From the NCBI GenBank assembly GCA_964513565.1, contig CAZENE010000011.1, positions 1-64,000 of the forward strand: DNA of 64,000 nt, read 5' to 3'. Every line of letters starts with the position of its first letter. The stretch's first letter is position 1. Shown here piece by piece: positions 43,640-52,403 of the stretch. The stretch comes from Delta-02 sp964513565 (GTDB taxonomy: Bacteria; Desulfobacterota; Syntrophorhabdia; Syntrophorhabdales; Syntrophorhabdaceae). The notes under the pieces are model-generated. The model had not been told where the DNA came from and ran no database searches. It saw nothing but the letters and a program-made list of their open reading frames with translations. A program made the translations under genes and the position numbers.

Positions 43640-45193
43640 ATGCGGAATATTGAGGGTGATAAACGTACAGTCCAAGAATCGAACGTGCCGGTCGTGGTGA
43701 TCGTACCGCCCGTTGTCTGTCATAATCTGGACGTCCACACGGGCATTCCCTTCATGCCTCATGTAGCCGGGCATCTGGCAGGAGCGCTTGTACATGCAGG
43801 CCGGGAAATAAAAGTTTTCGATTGCTTTGGAATGGAGCCGCATCAAACAGAAATAATGCAACGCGAATTCATGCTAATGGGCATGACCGTGGGATCCGTT
43901 GTCGCACAGTTACCGGAAACGGCCCGAGTATGCCATATTTATTGTAGAACAATCGCGGAATTCATTGCTGTCGAAAAACTTACCGAACTCATTCGGAAAT
44001 TCCGCCCGGATATGAAAATATGCCTTTTTGAGAATATACACGCTGTCACATCATATTCTCTGAGACATATTGCCAGAGATTGGATCAAGAAGGGCGTTCA
44101 TTGCATCATAATGGGAGAACCGGAAGACCGGGTTGTTGAAATTACTCGTCGCCTGGAAGATGGTCTTTCGCTGGATGATATTCAAGGTATCGCCTTCCCG
44201 AAGGGTGATGAGGCTATAATTCTGCCCGATAAGCAATTGCCGAAGGACCTTGATAGTTTTCCACTGCCGGCATGGGAAAAGTTCCCGTTAGAAGGGTATT
44301 GGCGGGCCGGTTTTGCCCACGCACCCTGTATCCGGGGTGAAAAGTTTCTCCCGATCCTCACCTCGCGGGGATGCCCATATCGTTGCACGTTTTGCATAGC
44401 TCCCGAGGTGAACCCGAAATGGCGGGCGCGATCGGCGGCAAATGTTGTCGATGAAATGGAGCATTTTTACACCACGCTGGGTGTCACCGATTTCCATGTA
44501 TCCGACCTGAATCCAACGGTTAGTGAGAAGCGGACTCGCGAAATATCTAATGAGATCCTCAGGAGAAAGCTCAAGGTAACATGGAAGTTAGCACAAGGAA
44601 CCAAGATCGAGACAATTAAAAACGAGGACACCCTCGAATTAATGGCACGATCCGGCTGCAGGTTTGTTTCCTTCTCTCCGGAGAGTGGTTCTGAACGGCT
44701 TCTCGCGATTATGAACAAGCCCTTTGATCACGAACATGGTTTAAGGATGACGCGGAAGATGCATGAACTCGGCATCAGGACACAGGCTGTTTTCCTGGGC
44801 GGCGTGCCGGGCGAAGAGCCGGAAGATAGAGATAAGAGCGTGGCATATGTCAAGAAGCTGATCCGATGCGGGGTCGATGAGATATCCCTTGTCATTTTCA
44901 CTCCGCTGCCCGGAGCGAAACTATCTTCGGCCATCAATGACTTTGACCATTTGTCGCAATGTACCCCATCGCCAGCATGGAGGAAGGATTATAGGATATT
45001 GACCACATACCGGCGCAGGATGTACCTGACTCTATTTTGGTATAAATTCATCTGTTTCCCTCGGAAGACATTTCGTGAGATAATTTCCCTGTTAACGCGC
45101 AGGTTCGAGACAAAAATGGAAATGTCATTGTTTAAGCAGGTAAAACTATATGGGCTACGCTATGTTCCGTGGATATTTCCCCGATTATCATGA
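43640..45193 (+). CDS. B12-binding-domain radical SAM enzyme
   Basis: This 517-residue protein has an N-terminal cobalamin-binding-like part (GHLAGALVHAGREIKVFDCFG) and a radical SAM domain with CPYRCTFC (C245, C249, C252), then FHVSDLNPTV and VSFSPESGSERLL. Such enzymes methylate unreactive carbons or cyclise, and some act on lipids or sugars. The canonical DxHxxG B12 motif is not obvious, so cobalamin use is uncertain. It shares the transcript with methyltransferases. Confidence 0.82.
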   Translation: MRNIEGDKRTVQESNVPVVVIVPPVVCHNLDVHTGIPFMPHVAGHLAGALVHAGREIKVFDCFGMEPHQTEIMQREFMLMGMTVGSVVAQLPETARVCHIYCRTIAEFIAVEKLTELIRKFRPDMKICLFENIHAVTSYSLRHIARDWIKKGVHCIIMGEPEDRVVEITRRLEDGLSLDDIQGIAFPKGDEAIILPDKQLPKDLDSFPLPAWEKFPLEGYWRAGFAHAPCIRGEKFLPILTSRGCPYRCTFCIAPEVNPKWRARSAANVVDEMEHFYTTLGVTDFHVSDLNPTVSEKRTREISNEILRRKLKVTWKLAQGTKIETIKNEDTLELMARSGCRFVSFSPESGSERLLAIMNKPFDHEHGLRMTRKMHELGIRTQAVFLGGVPGEEPEDRDKSVAYVKKLIRCGVDEISLVIFTPLPGAKLSSAINDFDHLSQCTPSPAWRKDYRILTTYRRRMYLTLFWYKFICFPRKTFREIISLLTRRFETKMEMSLFKQVKLYGLRYVPWIFPRLS

Positions 45194-45222
45194 CGGATAT
45201 TCACTGTTAGTTTTGAGATCCG

Positions 45223-46173
45223 GTGAAAGCATTGAATAAATACATTTCTATTGCCAGACCATCGCACTGGGTGAAACATATCTTTATTTTACCTGGTATT
45301 GTTGGAGCGATCATTCTTGTTGGAAAAATAAACGATGGATTCATTCGAAGATGTCTTCTGGGATTTTCCAGCGCATGCCTTATTGCTTCGGCCAATTATG
45401 TCATCAATGAATGGCTTGACGCCATGTTCGATATACATCATCCACTGAAATGTACTAGGCCCGGAGCGGAAGGATTGCTCTCGCCAACGATCGTTATCAT
45501 CGAATATGTTGTCCTGGGTGTAATAGGCCTCTTGCTTGCGTACATGGTCAATACGCTTTTTTTTATTGGTTCGATCGCTTTTGTGATCAGCGGCATTTTC
45601 TATAATATCAGACCTATGCGAACAAAAGACTGGCCTTACCTGGATGTCATGACCGAGGCTATCAATAATCCGATCAGGCTTCTGCTGGGATGGGCAATGA
45701 TTTCGGAGAGTACAATCCCGCCCTTGAGCTTTGTCGGAACTTACTGGTTGGGGGGCGCTTTTCTGATGGCCGCGAAGCGTCTTTCGGAATACAGGTTCAT
45801 CGTCGATACAAAAGGACCGGAAGCACCGGGGCAATACAGAAAGTCATTCCAGTATTACACCGAGTTGTCACTAGTGCTTTCGTGCTTCGTTTATTCGATT
45901 ATGGCGAGCTTTCTCCTCTCTGCATTTCTGTTAAAATACAGAACCGAGTTGATTCTGAGCTTCCCGGTGTTTGCACTTCTTTTTGGCTACTATCTCTATA
46001 TGGCCATGCAAAGGGGTTCTGCGGCCCAGAGACCCGAAAAACTGCATAAGGATAAAATGTTGGTATTTATCCTGCTTCTTCTTGTTGTTCTGCTAGGAAT
46101 ATTGTCGGTTGTTGATATTCCCCAGCTTGAAAGACTTTTAAAAAGCACTTTTACCGAAGTCAATTTTAAATGA
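45223..46173 (+). CDS. UbiA-family prenyltransferase
   Basis: This 316-residue membrane protein has about eight helices. The first motif is N-x3-D-x3-D (NEWLDAMFD, about 67-75), and the second cytoplasmic loop has RTKDWPYLDV. It resembles the group that includes decaprenyl-phosphate phosphoribosyltransferase, which attaches a sugar phosphate to polyprenyl phosphate. GTG start. It overlaps the HAD gene by 4 bp; UbiA-HAD fusions are known, so the pair may do transfer then dephosphorylation. Confidence 0.85.
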   Translation: MKALNKYISIARPSHWVKHIFILPGIVGAIILVGKINDGFIRRCLLGFSSACLIASANYVINEWLDAMFDIHHPLKCTRPGAEGLLSPTIVIIEYVVLGVIGLLLAYMVNTLFFIGSIAFVISGIFYNIRPMRTKDWPYLDVMTEAINNPIRLLLGWAMISESTIPPLSFVGTYWLGGAFLMAAKRLSEYRFIVDTKGPEAPGQYRKSFQYYTELSLVLSCFVYSIMASFLLSAFLLKYRTELILSFPVFALLFGYYLYMAMQRGSAAQRPEKLHKDKMLVFILLLLVVLLGILSVVDIPQLERLLKSTFTEVNFK

Positions 46174-46850
46174 CCGTCCAGCAATTATCGGGTATAGACT
46201 GGAAAAATGTGAAGGGCGTGATTTTTGATGTTGATGGCACACTGTATGATCAACGCACTCTAAGGCTCAAGATGCTTCGCGTGCTGGGCGGCCACTTACT
46301 TGCCGAAGGGCATGCCTTTCACGAGGTCAGGGTGTTAAGACATTTCCGGAAGGTAAGGGAATATCTTGCGGATAAAGAATTGTCCGAAGTGTCGGAACAT
46401 CAATTGGTGCTGGTTGCGGGTAAGATGTCCATTGCTCCGCAGGAGGTCGCTAATATTGTTGAGAAATGGATTTATACCAAACCTCTCAAGTTTATAGAGG
46501 CATGCCGTTTTCCGATGGTTGATTCTTTTTTTGAAGCGCTGAGAAAGCGAGGAATTAAAATAGGAATATTTTCTGATTACCCTATAGAGAACAAGATGGC
46601 CGCGTTGGGCCTGCATGCGGATGCGGTATGTTATTCTCTTGAACCGGATGTCAACAGGTTTAAGCCGCAAACGGCGGGTCTTCAGAAACTGGTGAAGAAA
46701 ATGGGCCTGGATGGGCCCGAATGCCTGTTCATCGGTGACCGTGAATCACGCGACGGGGCGTGTGCTCGTCGTTTCGGAATGCCTTTTCTTCTACGTCGCG
46801 GACGTTATTTTTATAAGAAGCTTATGCAGAACGCGATATGGATCGAGTGA
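46170..46850 (+). CDS. HAD-superfamily phosphatase
   Basis: This 226-residue enzyme has FDVDGTLYD (19-27, nucleophile D20 and acid/base D22), IFSDYP, the Lys in RFKPQTAG and the acidic FIGDRESRDG. It should dephosphorylate a small substrate. Tight overlap with the UbiA gene points to a prenyl-linked sugar phosphate, like the DPPR pathway phosphatase step. Confidence 0.85.
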   Translation: MTVQQLSGIDWKNVKGVIFDVDGTLYDQRTLRLKMLRVLGGHLLAEGHAFHEVRVLRHFRKVREYLADKELSEVSEHQLVLVAGKMSIAPQEVANIVEKWIYTKPLKFIEACRFPMVDSFFEALRKRGIKIGIFSDYPIENKMAALGLHADAVCYSLEPDVNRFKPQTAGLQKLVKKMGLDGPECLFIGDRESRDGACARRFGMPFLLRRGRYFYKKLMQNAIWIE

Positions 46851-46854
46851 ACAT

Positions 46855-47613
46855 ATGAAGTGCCGGAAAAGAAAAGTCAGTAAGTCCGAGGATACCACGA
46901 AATTTTATAATGATCTGTTCGAAGGCAAGGTATCCCGCAGCATTTGGGGTAAAGACAAGCGATTTTCTCCCGATGTTATTGCGGGTAAACAATCAGTCGA
47001 AAAATATTTCATTTCAGTTGTAAAGAAGTACGTTTCGAACACCGATGTTGTCCTCGACCTCGGCTGCGGGCCAGGCAGTTTTCTTTCATTGATGGCAGGG
47101 ATATCGAGGACGATTGTGGGCGCGGATATCACGCCGACCTTTATCCATGAATGTAATTCCGTGATCTCGAAACGAAAATTATTAAATGCATCTGCAGTAC
47201 TTATCAAGCCGGGCGTGCTGCCTTTCTCCGATCATCATTTTGATTGCGTCATTATGATTGATACAATCCATCATCTGGAAGATGCAGCCATAACGATGGA
47301 TGAGGTGTATAGGATCTTGAAAAAAGATGGCAAACTTCTCATTTTCGAGCCGAATAAATTCAATCCGTTGTTGTACGTGATGTGCTGTCTTGACAGGAAC
47401 GAGCATGGCCTGTTGAAACTTGGGACGATCAAAAAATACAGAGATATGCTCGGGACTCGATATGAGATCATAAGCGAACAATTCAACGGGCTTTTGATTG
47501 GCCCGGAAGGGCGCTTTTCTCTCTATCTGGCTGATTTGTGTATTTCTTCGTCATTCTCCATGGTGCTCGGATGGCTGAGCCCGAAAATATTCCTGGCGGC
47601 GCGTAAGAGATAG
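46855..47613 (+). CDS. Class I SAM-dependent methyltransferase
   Basis: This 252-residue protein has VVLDLGCGPGSFLSLM (SAM loop), PFSDHHFDCVIMIDTIHHLED and RILKKDGKLLIFEPN. It has no zinc ribbon. A longer frame from 46711 overlaps the HAD gene; the ATG at 46855 fits the usual N-terminus. It may methylate a glycan or lipid carrier in this locus. Confidence 0.8.
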   Translation: MKCRKRKVSKSEDTTKFYNDLFEGKVSRSIWGKDKRFSPDVIAGKQSVEKYFISVVKKYVSNTDVVLDLGCGPGSFLSLMAGISRTIVGADITPTFIHECNSVISKRKLLNASAVLIKPGVLPFSDHHFDCVIMIDTIHHLEDAAITMDEVYRILKKDGKLLIFEPNKFNPLLYVMCCLDRNEHGLLKLGTIKKYRDMLGTRYEIISEQFNGLLIGPEGRFSLYLADLCISSSFSMVLGWLSPKIFLAARKR

Positions 47614-47619
47614 AAGACC

Positions 47620-48537
47620 ATGGATGCGCTGCAAAATCAAGATCGGACGACAACGTATCAATGCCGGCTATGTCAATCGACGAGTATTGATCTCATTCGA
47701 GAGACGAACGTAACGAAAGCCCTCGAAAGTGCGAATTTCAAGATCACAGACTCTAGCTACGGCCGAGTGCTCTCAATATTCAAATGCAGGGATTGCGGTT
47801 TCCTGCAGTGTCTCGATATGCCGGATACAACAGACTATTACCGGGAACTGGAAGATACTGATTATGAAACAGGGCGTAAAGAGCGGATCCATCAGTCGAG
47901 AAGAATATTAAAGAAAATAATACATACCATAGGCAACCAGCCCAGGGGCACGAGACTCCTTGACATCGGGGCAGGTAGTGGAATACTTCTGGAAGCAGCA
48001 TCCGAGTTGGGTTTTGATGCCGAAGGTGTTGAGCCCTCCGATTGGTTAAGAAGAGTTGCCCAGTCCCATGGGTGCAGCATAAAAGCGGACGTCATTCCTC
48101 ATCCCGACATATCGGGGCCGTATGATATCGTCACGATGATAGATGTGATCGAACATATTGCAGCACCGTACGAAATGCTCGAAAGTGCATTGAGTCTTCT
48201 AAGGCCCGGAGGTATCATAGTGATCGTAACCCCGGATGTGCAGTCGCTGGCTGCCCGCATAATGGGCTGGAAATGGTGGCATTATCGCATAGCGCATGTA
48301 GGGTATTTTAATAAAAAGAACCTTCAATTTCTATTCGACAAGTTAGGAATCGAACTTCTTTCCATCTCTCGCCCGAGTTGGTCATTCAGCATGGCCTATA
48401 TTCGGGAGAGGCTCGTTCGATATTTGCCTTTATCCTTGGTGTTGTCCGAAAGACAGTGGATGAACAGGATACGGATAAATCTTAATCTTTTCGATTCCTT
48501 GATGTTTGTCGGAAGAAATCCCGTCTCAGGGCCTTGA
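47620..48537 (+). CDS. Zinc-ribbon class I methyltransferase
   Basis: The N-terminus has CRLCQS and CRDCGFLQC (zinc ribbon), the SAM loop is LLDIGAGSGILLEA (about 108-121), and MIDVIEHIAAPYEM follows. It has the same architecture as the genes at 42643 and 59256 and probably acts on a sugar nucleotide or glycan end. Its stop overlaps the next gene by 4 bp. Confidence 0.83.
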   Translation: MDALQNQDRTTTYQCRLCQSTSIDLIRETNVTKALESANFKITDSSYGRVLSIFKCRDCGFLQCLDMPDTTDYYRELEDTDYETGRKERIHQSRRILKKIIHTIGNQPRGTRLLDIGAGSGILLEAASELGFDAEGVEPSDWLRRVAQSHGCSIKADVIPHPDISGPYDIVTMIDVIEHIAAPYEMLESALSLLRPGGIIVIVTPDVQSLAARIMGWKWWHYRIAHVGYFNKKNLQFLFDKLGIELLSISRPSWSFSMAYIRERLVRYLPLSLVLSERQWMNRIRINLNLFDSLMFVGRNPVSGP

Positions 48538-50519
48538 ACGTACGAGATATTTTATATAAATTTGAATCTAAGACGAACAGCATGCTCGGCAGGGTACAGC
48601 CGCCGCTCATATTTTTCATGGGCATCGTCTTCTGTGTAGGACTGGTCATTCTTCCCGAAATGCTTCCAGCGATAAGCGGACGGGATGGTTATGTGTGGTC
48701 TCCTGTGCATTCTCAAAATTACCGTCTCGGTGATCTTTATTATTATGGCGCCTGGCTGAGAGAAGTGCTCGATTCGGGATTACCGGCCTATAGTCCAAGC
48801 GCACGTGAACTGGCTGGACAACCTCTTATCGAGAGTTGGAGGTCGTTGGGTCTCGCACTTGCCGCCTTGCCCGGGCTGTTGATATCCGACATGCGTTACG
48901 TCATAGTCATCGATTATGGACTATCGGCCGCGCTCTATTTTACAATCGGGTATTTATTTGCCTTGCTGCTGGCAAGAAATCATTGGCTGGGATTGCTGAC
49001 GGGCATTTCGGTTCTCTTTCTCACTGACCGGATCTGGGCGCCGGTGGGGCCCTACGCGAGTAATATTTTCGGATTCTGGCAAATACCGGCATCCATGTTC
49101 TGGTTGATTATAAACTATTTCCAGGATACCCGGACAGTCGTAGATTATGACATGTACGGAAGTACCTTCCGTTTTATAAATATCTCTTTGACTGGTCCTA
49201 TAATTCTTTTCACTTATCTGATCACCACTTTAGCGTATAAAAAAGACGACCTGAGAGTATTCGTGATCTTATGCTTTATAATGCCCTTCATGGCTTTTTC
49301 ATACCCGAGTCATATGGTTATCGCATATGGACTTTTATTGACATATTCGATGGTTTCTCTATATCGGCGTAAATGGAAAACGAGCATTTCGTTCGTATCG
49401 ATAGTGGTAATCAATCTGGTGTTCCTGGAAATTATCAGGTACAGGCAGACATTGAAAGAACTGCTGAACAATAGTGAATTGTGGAATAATATTTTCGCAT
49501 CAGAAAAAATGGTGTTGATATCGCATGATCCCGGCTTTCTGGCATCAGTCATTCTCACAGGAAAGTACTTTCTTACGTTTGTCTTTATGTTTCTTCTGAC
49601 GAGAAAAAAACCGTTTCTTCGAGATGTTGTTGTCGCAACAGGTATTGTCGCTATAGCTTTATCAGGCATATATCTGTTTGAGATGCCACAACTTTCGACC
49701 CGGTTCTTGGGCAGGGGTTTGGATCATCTCTGGTTTGCCCTCATGATAGTTGTTACTTTTTCATTTCTTTATGAGAAGATCGGAAATACCAATCCAAAAT
49801 TATGTTTCGGATCTGCCCTGAAAACATTTAGCTTGGCTTCATTCGTTGCCGTATTATTATTTTCCGGGTATGCATTCGGCCATATAGCGGCACGTACCAC
49901 TATGAATAACAGCCGGTTTATTCCGGAATCGACAATGGAAGCCTATCGCTGGATGGACAAGAATATCCCCCGTAACGCACAGGTGGCGACGCTAGATTGG
50001 GAAGATATTACCTTGCTTCCCATTTTTACGAAAGTCAGTCTTGTCGTCGGACATAACATAATTGACGGTCGCAGCCCAAATGAAGAATTGATACGCTTTG
50101 TTGATACATATCGATTCCTGGGATTCGGCGCAACCAAACTTGAAAAATTGTTGGATAACGGGCCGGGCGCAATCCGGTCGATGCGTCAGCCGTCATGCAG
50201 GGAAAGAGTGCCGTGTCTGCAGCAAGACCTTTTTGAAGCTTCACAATTTATGGAGGGGGTATTATATTTTCCCTACATAACTAAAGTCAATAATATAGAA
50301 TTGGTTGATGAAAAAACCAACGCAATTAACACTGAATTCAGACAGTATGTCCTGAATCTTTATAAAAATGCCAATATTGACGAATTTCTCAATAAATACG
50401 ATGTCGAATATGTTGTTATTAACAACAGGGAAAGCCTTCCTGCGAGCGTCTCCGGAAATATAATCCTGGTTTATAACACAAGTTCGCATTCGATATTCAA
50501 GGTAGCCCCAACCCGGTAA
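48534..50519 (+). CDS. Polytopic membrane protein, GT-C-like, unknown
   Basis: This 661-residue protein starts with TTG and has about ten membrane helices (from 24-44 to about 460). A soluble C-terminal domain (about 470-661, ESTMEAYRWMDKNIPRNA) resembles the YfhO/GT-C type tail. An early loop has GDLYYYGAWLREVL, where GT-C enzymes carry acidic catalytic residues. It may transfer a sugar from a polyprenyl carrier at the outer face. No family assigned. Confidence 0.65.
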   Translation: MNVRDILYKFESKTNSMLGRVQPPLIFFMGIVFCVGLVILPEMLPAISGRDGYVWSPVHSQNYRLGDLYYYGAWLREVLDSGLPAYSPSARELAGQPLIESWRSLGLALAALPGLLISDMRYVIVIDYGLSAALYFTIGYLFALLLARNHWLGLLTGISVLFLTDRIWAPVGPYASNIFGFWQIPASMFWLIINYFQDTRTVVDYDMYGSTFRFINISLTGPIILFTYLITTLAYKKDDLRVFVILCFIMPFMAFSYPSHMVIAYGLLLTYSMVSLYRRKWKTSISFVSIVVINLVFLEIIRYRQTLKELLNNSELWNNIFASEKMVLISHDPGFLASVILTGKYFLTFVFMFLLTRKKPFLRDVVVATGIVAIALSGIYLFEMPQLSTRFLGRGLDHLWFALMIVVTFSFLYEKIGNTNPKLCFGSALKTFSLASFVAVLLFSGYAFGHIAARTTMNNSRFIPESTMEAYRWMDKNIPRNAQVATLDWEDITLLPIFTKVSLVVGHNIIDGRSPNEELIRFVDTYRFLGFGATKLEKLLDNGPGAIRSMRQPSCRERVPCLQQDLFEASQFMEGVLYFPYITKVNNIELVDEKTNAINTEFRQYVLNLYKNANIDEFLNKYDVEYVVINNRESLPASVSGNIILVYNTSSHSIFKVAPTR

Positions 50520-50522
50520 ACC

Positions 50523-52313
50523 GTGTACTTGACGATTAAAAAATTAATATTTCTTTTCGATTCCAAGGCACGCATGCAATTCTTCCTTTTGTTTGTACTG
50601 ATGTTGATCACGGCTGTTTTGGAAACTATTGGTATAGGTTTGATAATGCCATTCATTACCGTCATGACCGACCCCGGCATAATTGAAAACAATGTCTGGC
50701 TTAGCAGGGCAAAAACTTTTATCGGGGCAAAGGATCAATTCGATTTTCTTATCTTCATGGGGTTTGGGCTGGTCTTTTTCTACATTCTCAAGAACATCGG
50801 ATTGGGATTCCTCAATTATTTTCAATTACGATTTATATTTTCAAAGCGTTCGGTCCTTGGCAGGAGATTGTTCAGGACATACCTTTATAAACCGTTCACA
50901 TTTCACCTAGAACGCAATACCGCGGAGCTGATGAGGAACATCACCAATGAAACCATCCGGGTCTTTAATTTCGTACAGAGCCTGTTGAAGGTATGCTCGG
51001 AAAGCTGCGTGTTCTGCGCGATCGTGATAATGCTTTTGTGGATCAATCCGATAATCGTTGTATCAAGCATAGCCGTTTTAGGTATTTTAAGCGGGATATT
51101 TTATAAATCTGTGAGCAATTATCTTAAAAAGCTTGGCCAAAGGGTGCAAATATCCTTGAAATACACAGGTCAGGCCGTCCTGGAAGGTTTGGGCGCTATA
51201 AAGGAAGTCAAGCTCGCAAACAAGGAAGAATATTTTCCGAATATATATTTCAGCAATATGATGGATAATGCACGGGCGAACTGGAGATATTCCACGATCA
51301 GCACTATTCCTAAACTTTCCTTGGAGATCGTATCCGTAGGCAGTGTCATCATAATAATAGTGCTGCTGAGAATGCAGGGCCATGACATTAAAACGATGCT
51401 TCCCATCTTAAGCCTTTTTGCAATGGCTACGATACGATTGATGCCGTCCCTGTCCCAGATCGTTTCCAATCTCCAATTAGCGCGATTCGATAGCTCGGCT
51501 GTTGATATCATCTACGATGACATGAAGGGAAACGAACATCTGAGGGAAGGATTGTCGCAAGCGTACTTTAACTTGAAAGGGTCCATCACCATAAACAATT
51601 TGAGTTATACATACCCGAATTCACAAAAATATTCCCTGCATGATATTAGGGTTAGAATCGATAAAGGGCAGGCTGTAGCTTTCGCGGGAACTTCCGGAGC
51701 AGGGAAAACCACCCTTGCCAATATAATCCTCGGATTGCTGTATCCCAGCGGTGGCGGCATTTATGTCGACAATAGTGATATCTTTCAGGATCTGAATTCC
51801 TGGCAGCGCAATATAGGTTATGTGCCGCAGGCCATATACCTTCTGGACACGACCGTACGCAACAACATCGCATTCGGCATTGAGGATAGGGAAATTGATG
51901 ATGAATTGGTCTGGAAAGCACTGCGGATTTCTCAGTTAGAGGATTTGGTTAACGAATTACCGCAGGGACTGGATACGGTCATAGGTGAGAACGGCGTCCG
52001 GTTGTCGGGGGGGCAAAGACAAAGAATTGGCATTGCGCGCGCCCTCTATCACGACCCGGATCTTCTCGTGCTTGACGAGGCAACATCTTCCCTGGACGGG
52101 GAGACTGAACGTGAAGTGAGTCGTGCTATCGAGGTCCTTTCCGGAAGCAAGACCTTGATTATTATTGCGCACAGATTGAGCACCATCCGGAATTGCAGCA
52201 AGATTTACTATATGGACAATGGGACTATCATTGATTCCGGGACATTCGAAGAACTGGTAGCCAGGAATCCGGATTTCCGGCGCATGGCAGAATCCAACAA
52301 ACTTGAGATATAG
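50523..52313 (+). CDS. ABC transporter, fused permease-ATPase (PglK/MsbA-like flippase)
   Basis: This 596-residue half-transporter has six helices in residues 1-310 and an ATPase domain: Walker A GTSGAGKTT (about 389-397), signature RLSGGQRQRIGIARAL (about 493), Walker B LLVLDEATSSLDGETE and H-loop IIAHRLSTI. The type matches PglK-like flippases that move lipid-linked oligosaccharides to the periplasm. GTG start, 4 bp after the previous stop. Confidence 0.9.
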   Translation: MYLTIKKLIFLFDSKARMQFFLLFVLMLITAVLETIGIGLIMPFITVMTDPGIIENNVWLSRAKTFIGAKDQFDFLIFMGFGLVFFYILKNIGLGFLNYFQLRFIFSKRSVLGRRLFRTYLYKPFTFHLERNTAELMRNITNETIRVFNFVQSLLKVCSESCVFCAIVIMLLWINPIIVVSSIAVLGILSGIFYKSVSNYLKKLGQRVQISLKYTGQAVLEGLGAIKEVKLANKEEYFPNIYFSNMMDNARANWRYSTISTIPKLSLEIVSVGSVIIIIVLLRMQGHDIKTMLPILSLFAMATIRLMPSLSQIVSNLQLARFDSSAVDIIYDDMKGNEHLREGLSQAYFNLKGSITINNLSYTYPNSQKYSLHDIRVRIDKGQAVAFAGTSGAGKTTLANIILGLLYPSGGGIYVDNSDIFQDLNSWQRNIGYVPQAIYLLDTTVRNNIAFGIEDREIDDELVWKALRISQLEDLVNELPQGLDTVIGENGVRLSGGQRQRIGIARALYHDPDLLVLDEATSSLDGETEREVSRAIEVLSGSKTLIIIAHRLSTIRNCSKIYYMDNGTIIDSGTFEELVARNPDFRRMAESNKLEI

Positions 52314-52403
52314 AGACTTTCACTGAAGAGCAATTACAAAACATTAATCTTCGTTGAAGATCTGACGTTCCGGAACTGGCTGATATCATTCATTCCGGGA
52401 ATA

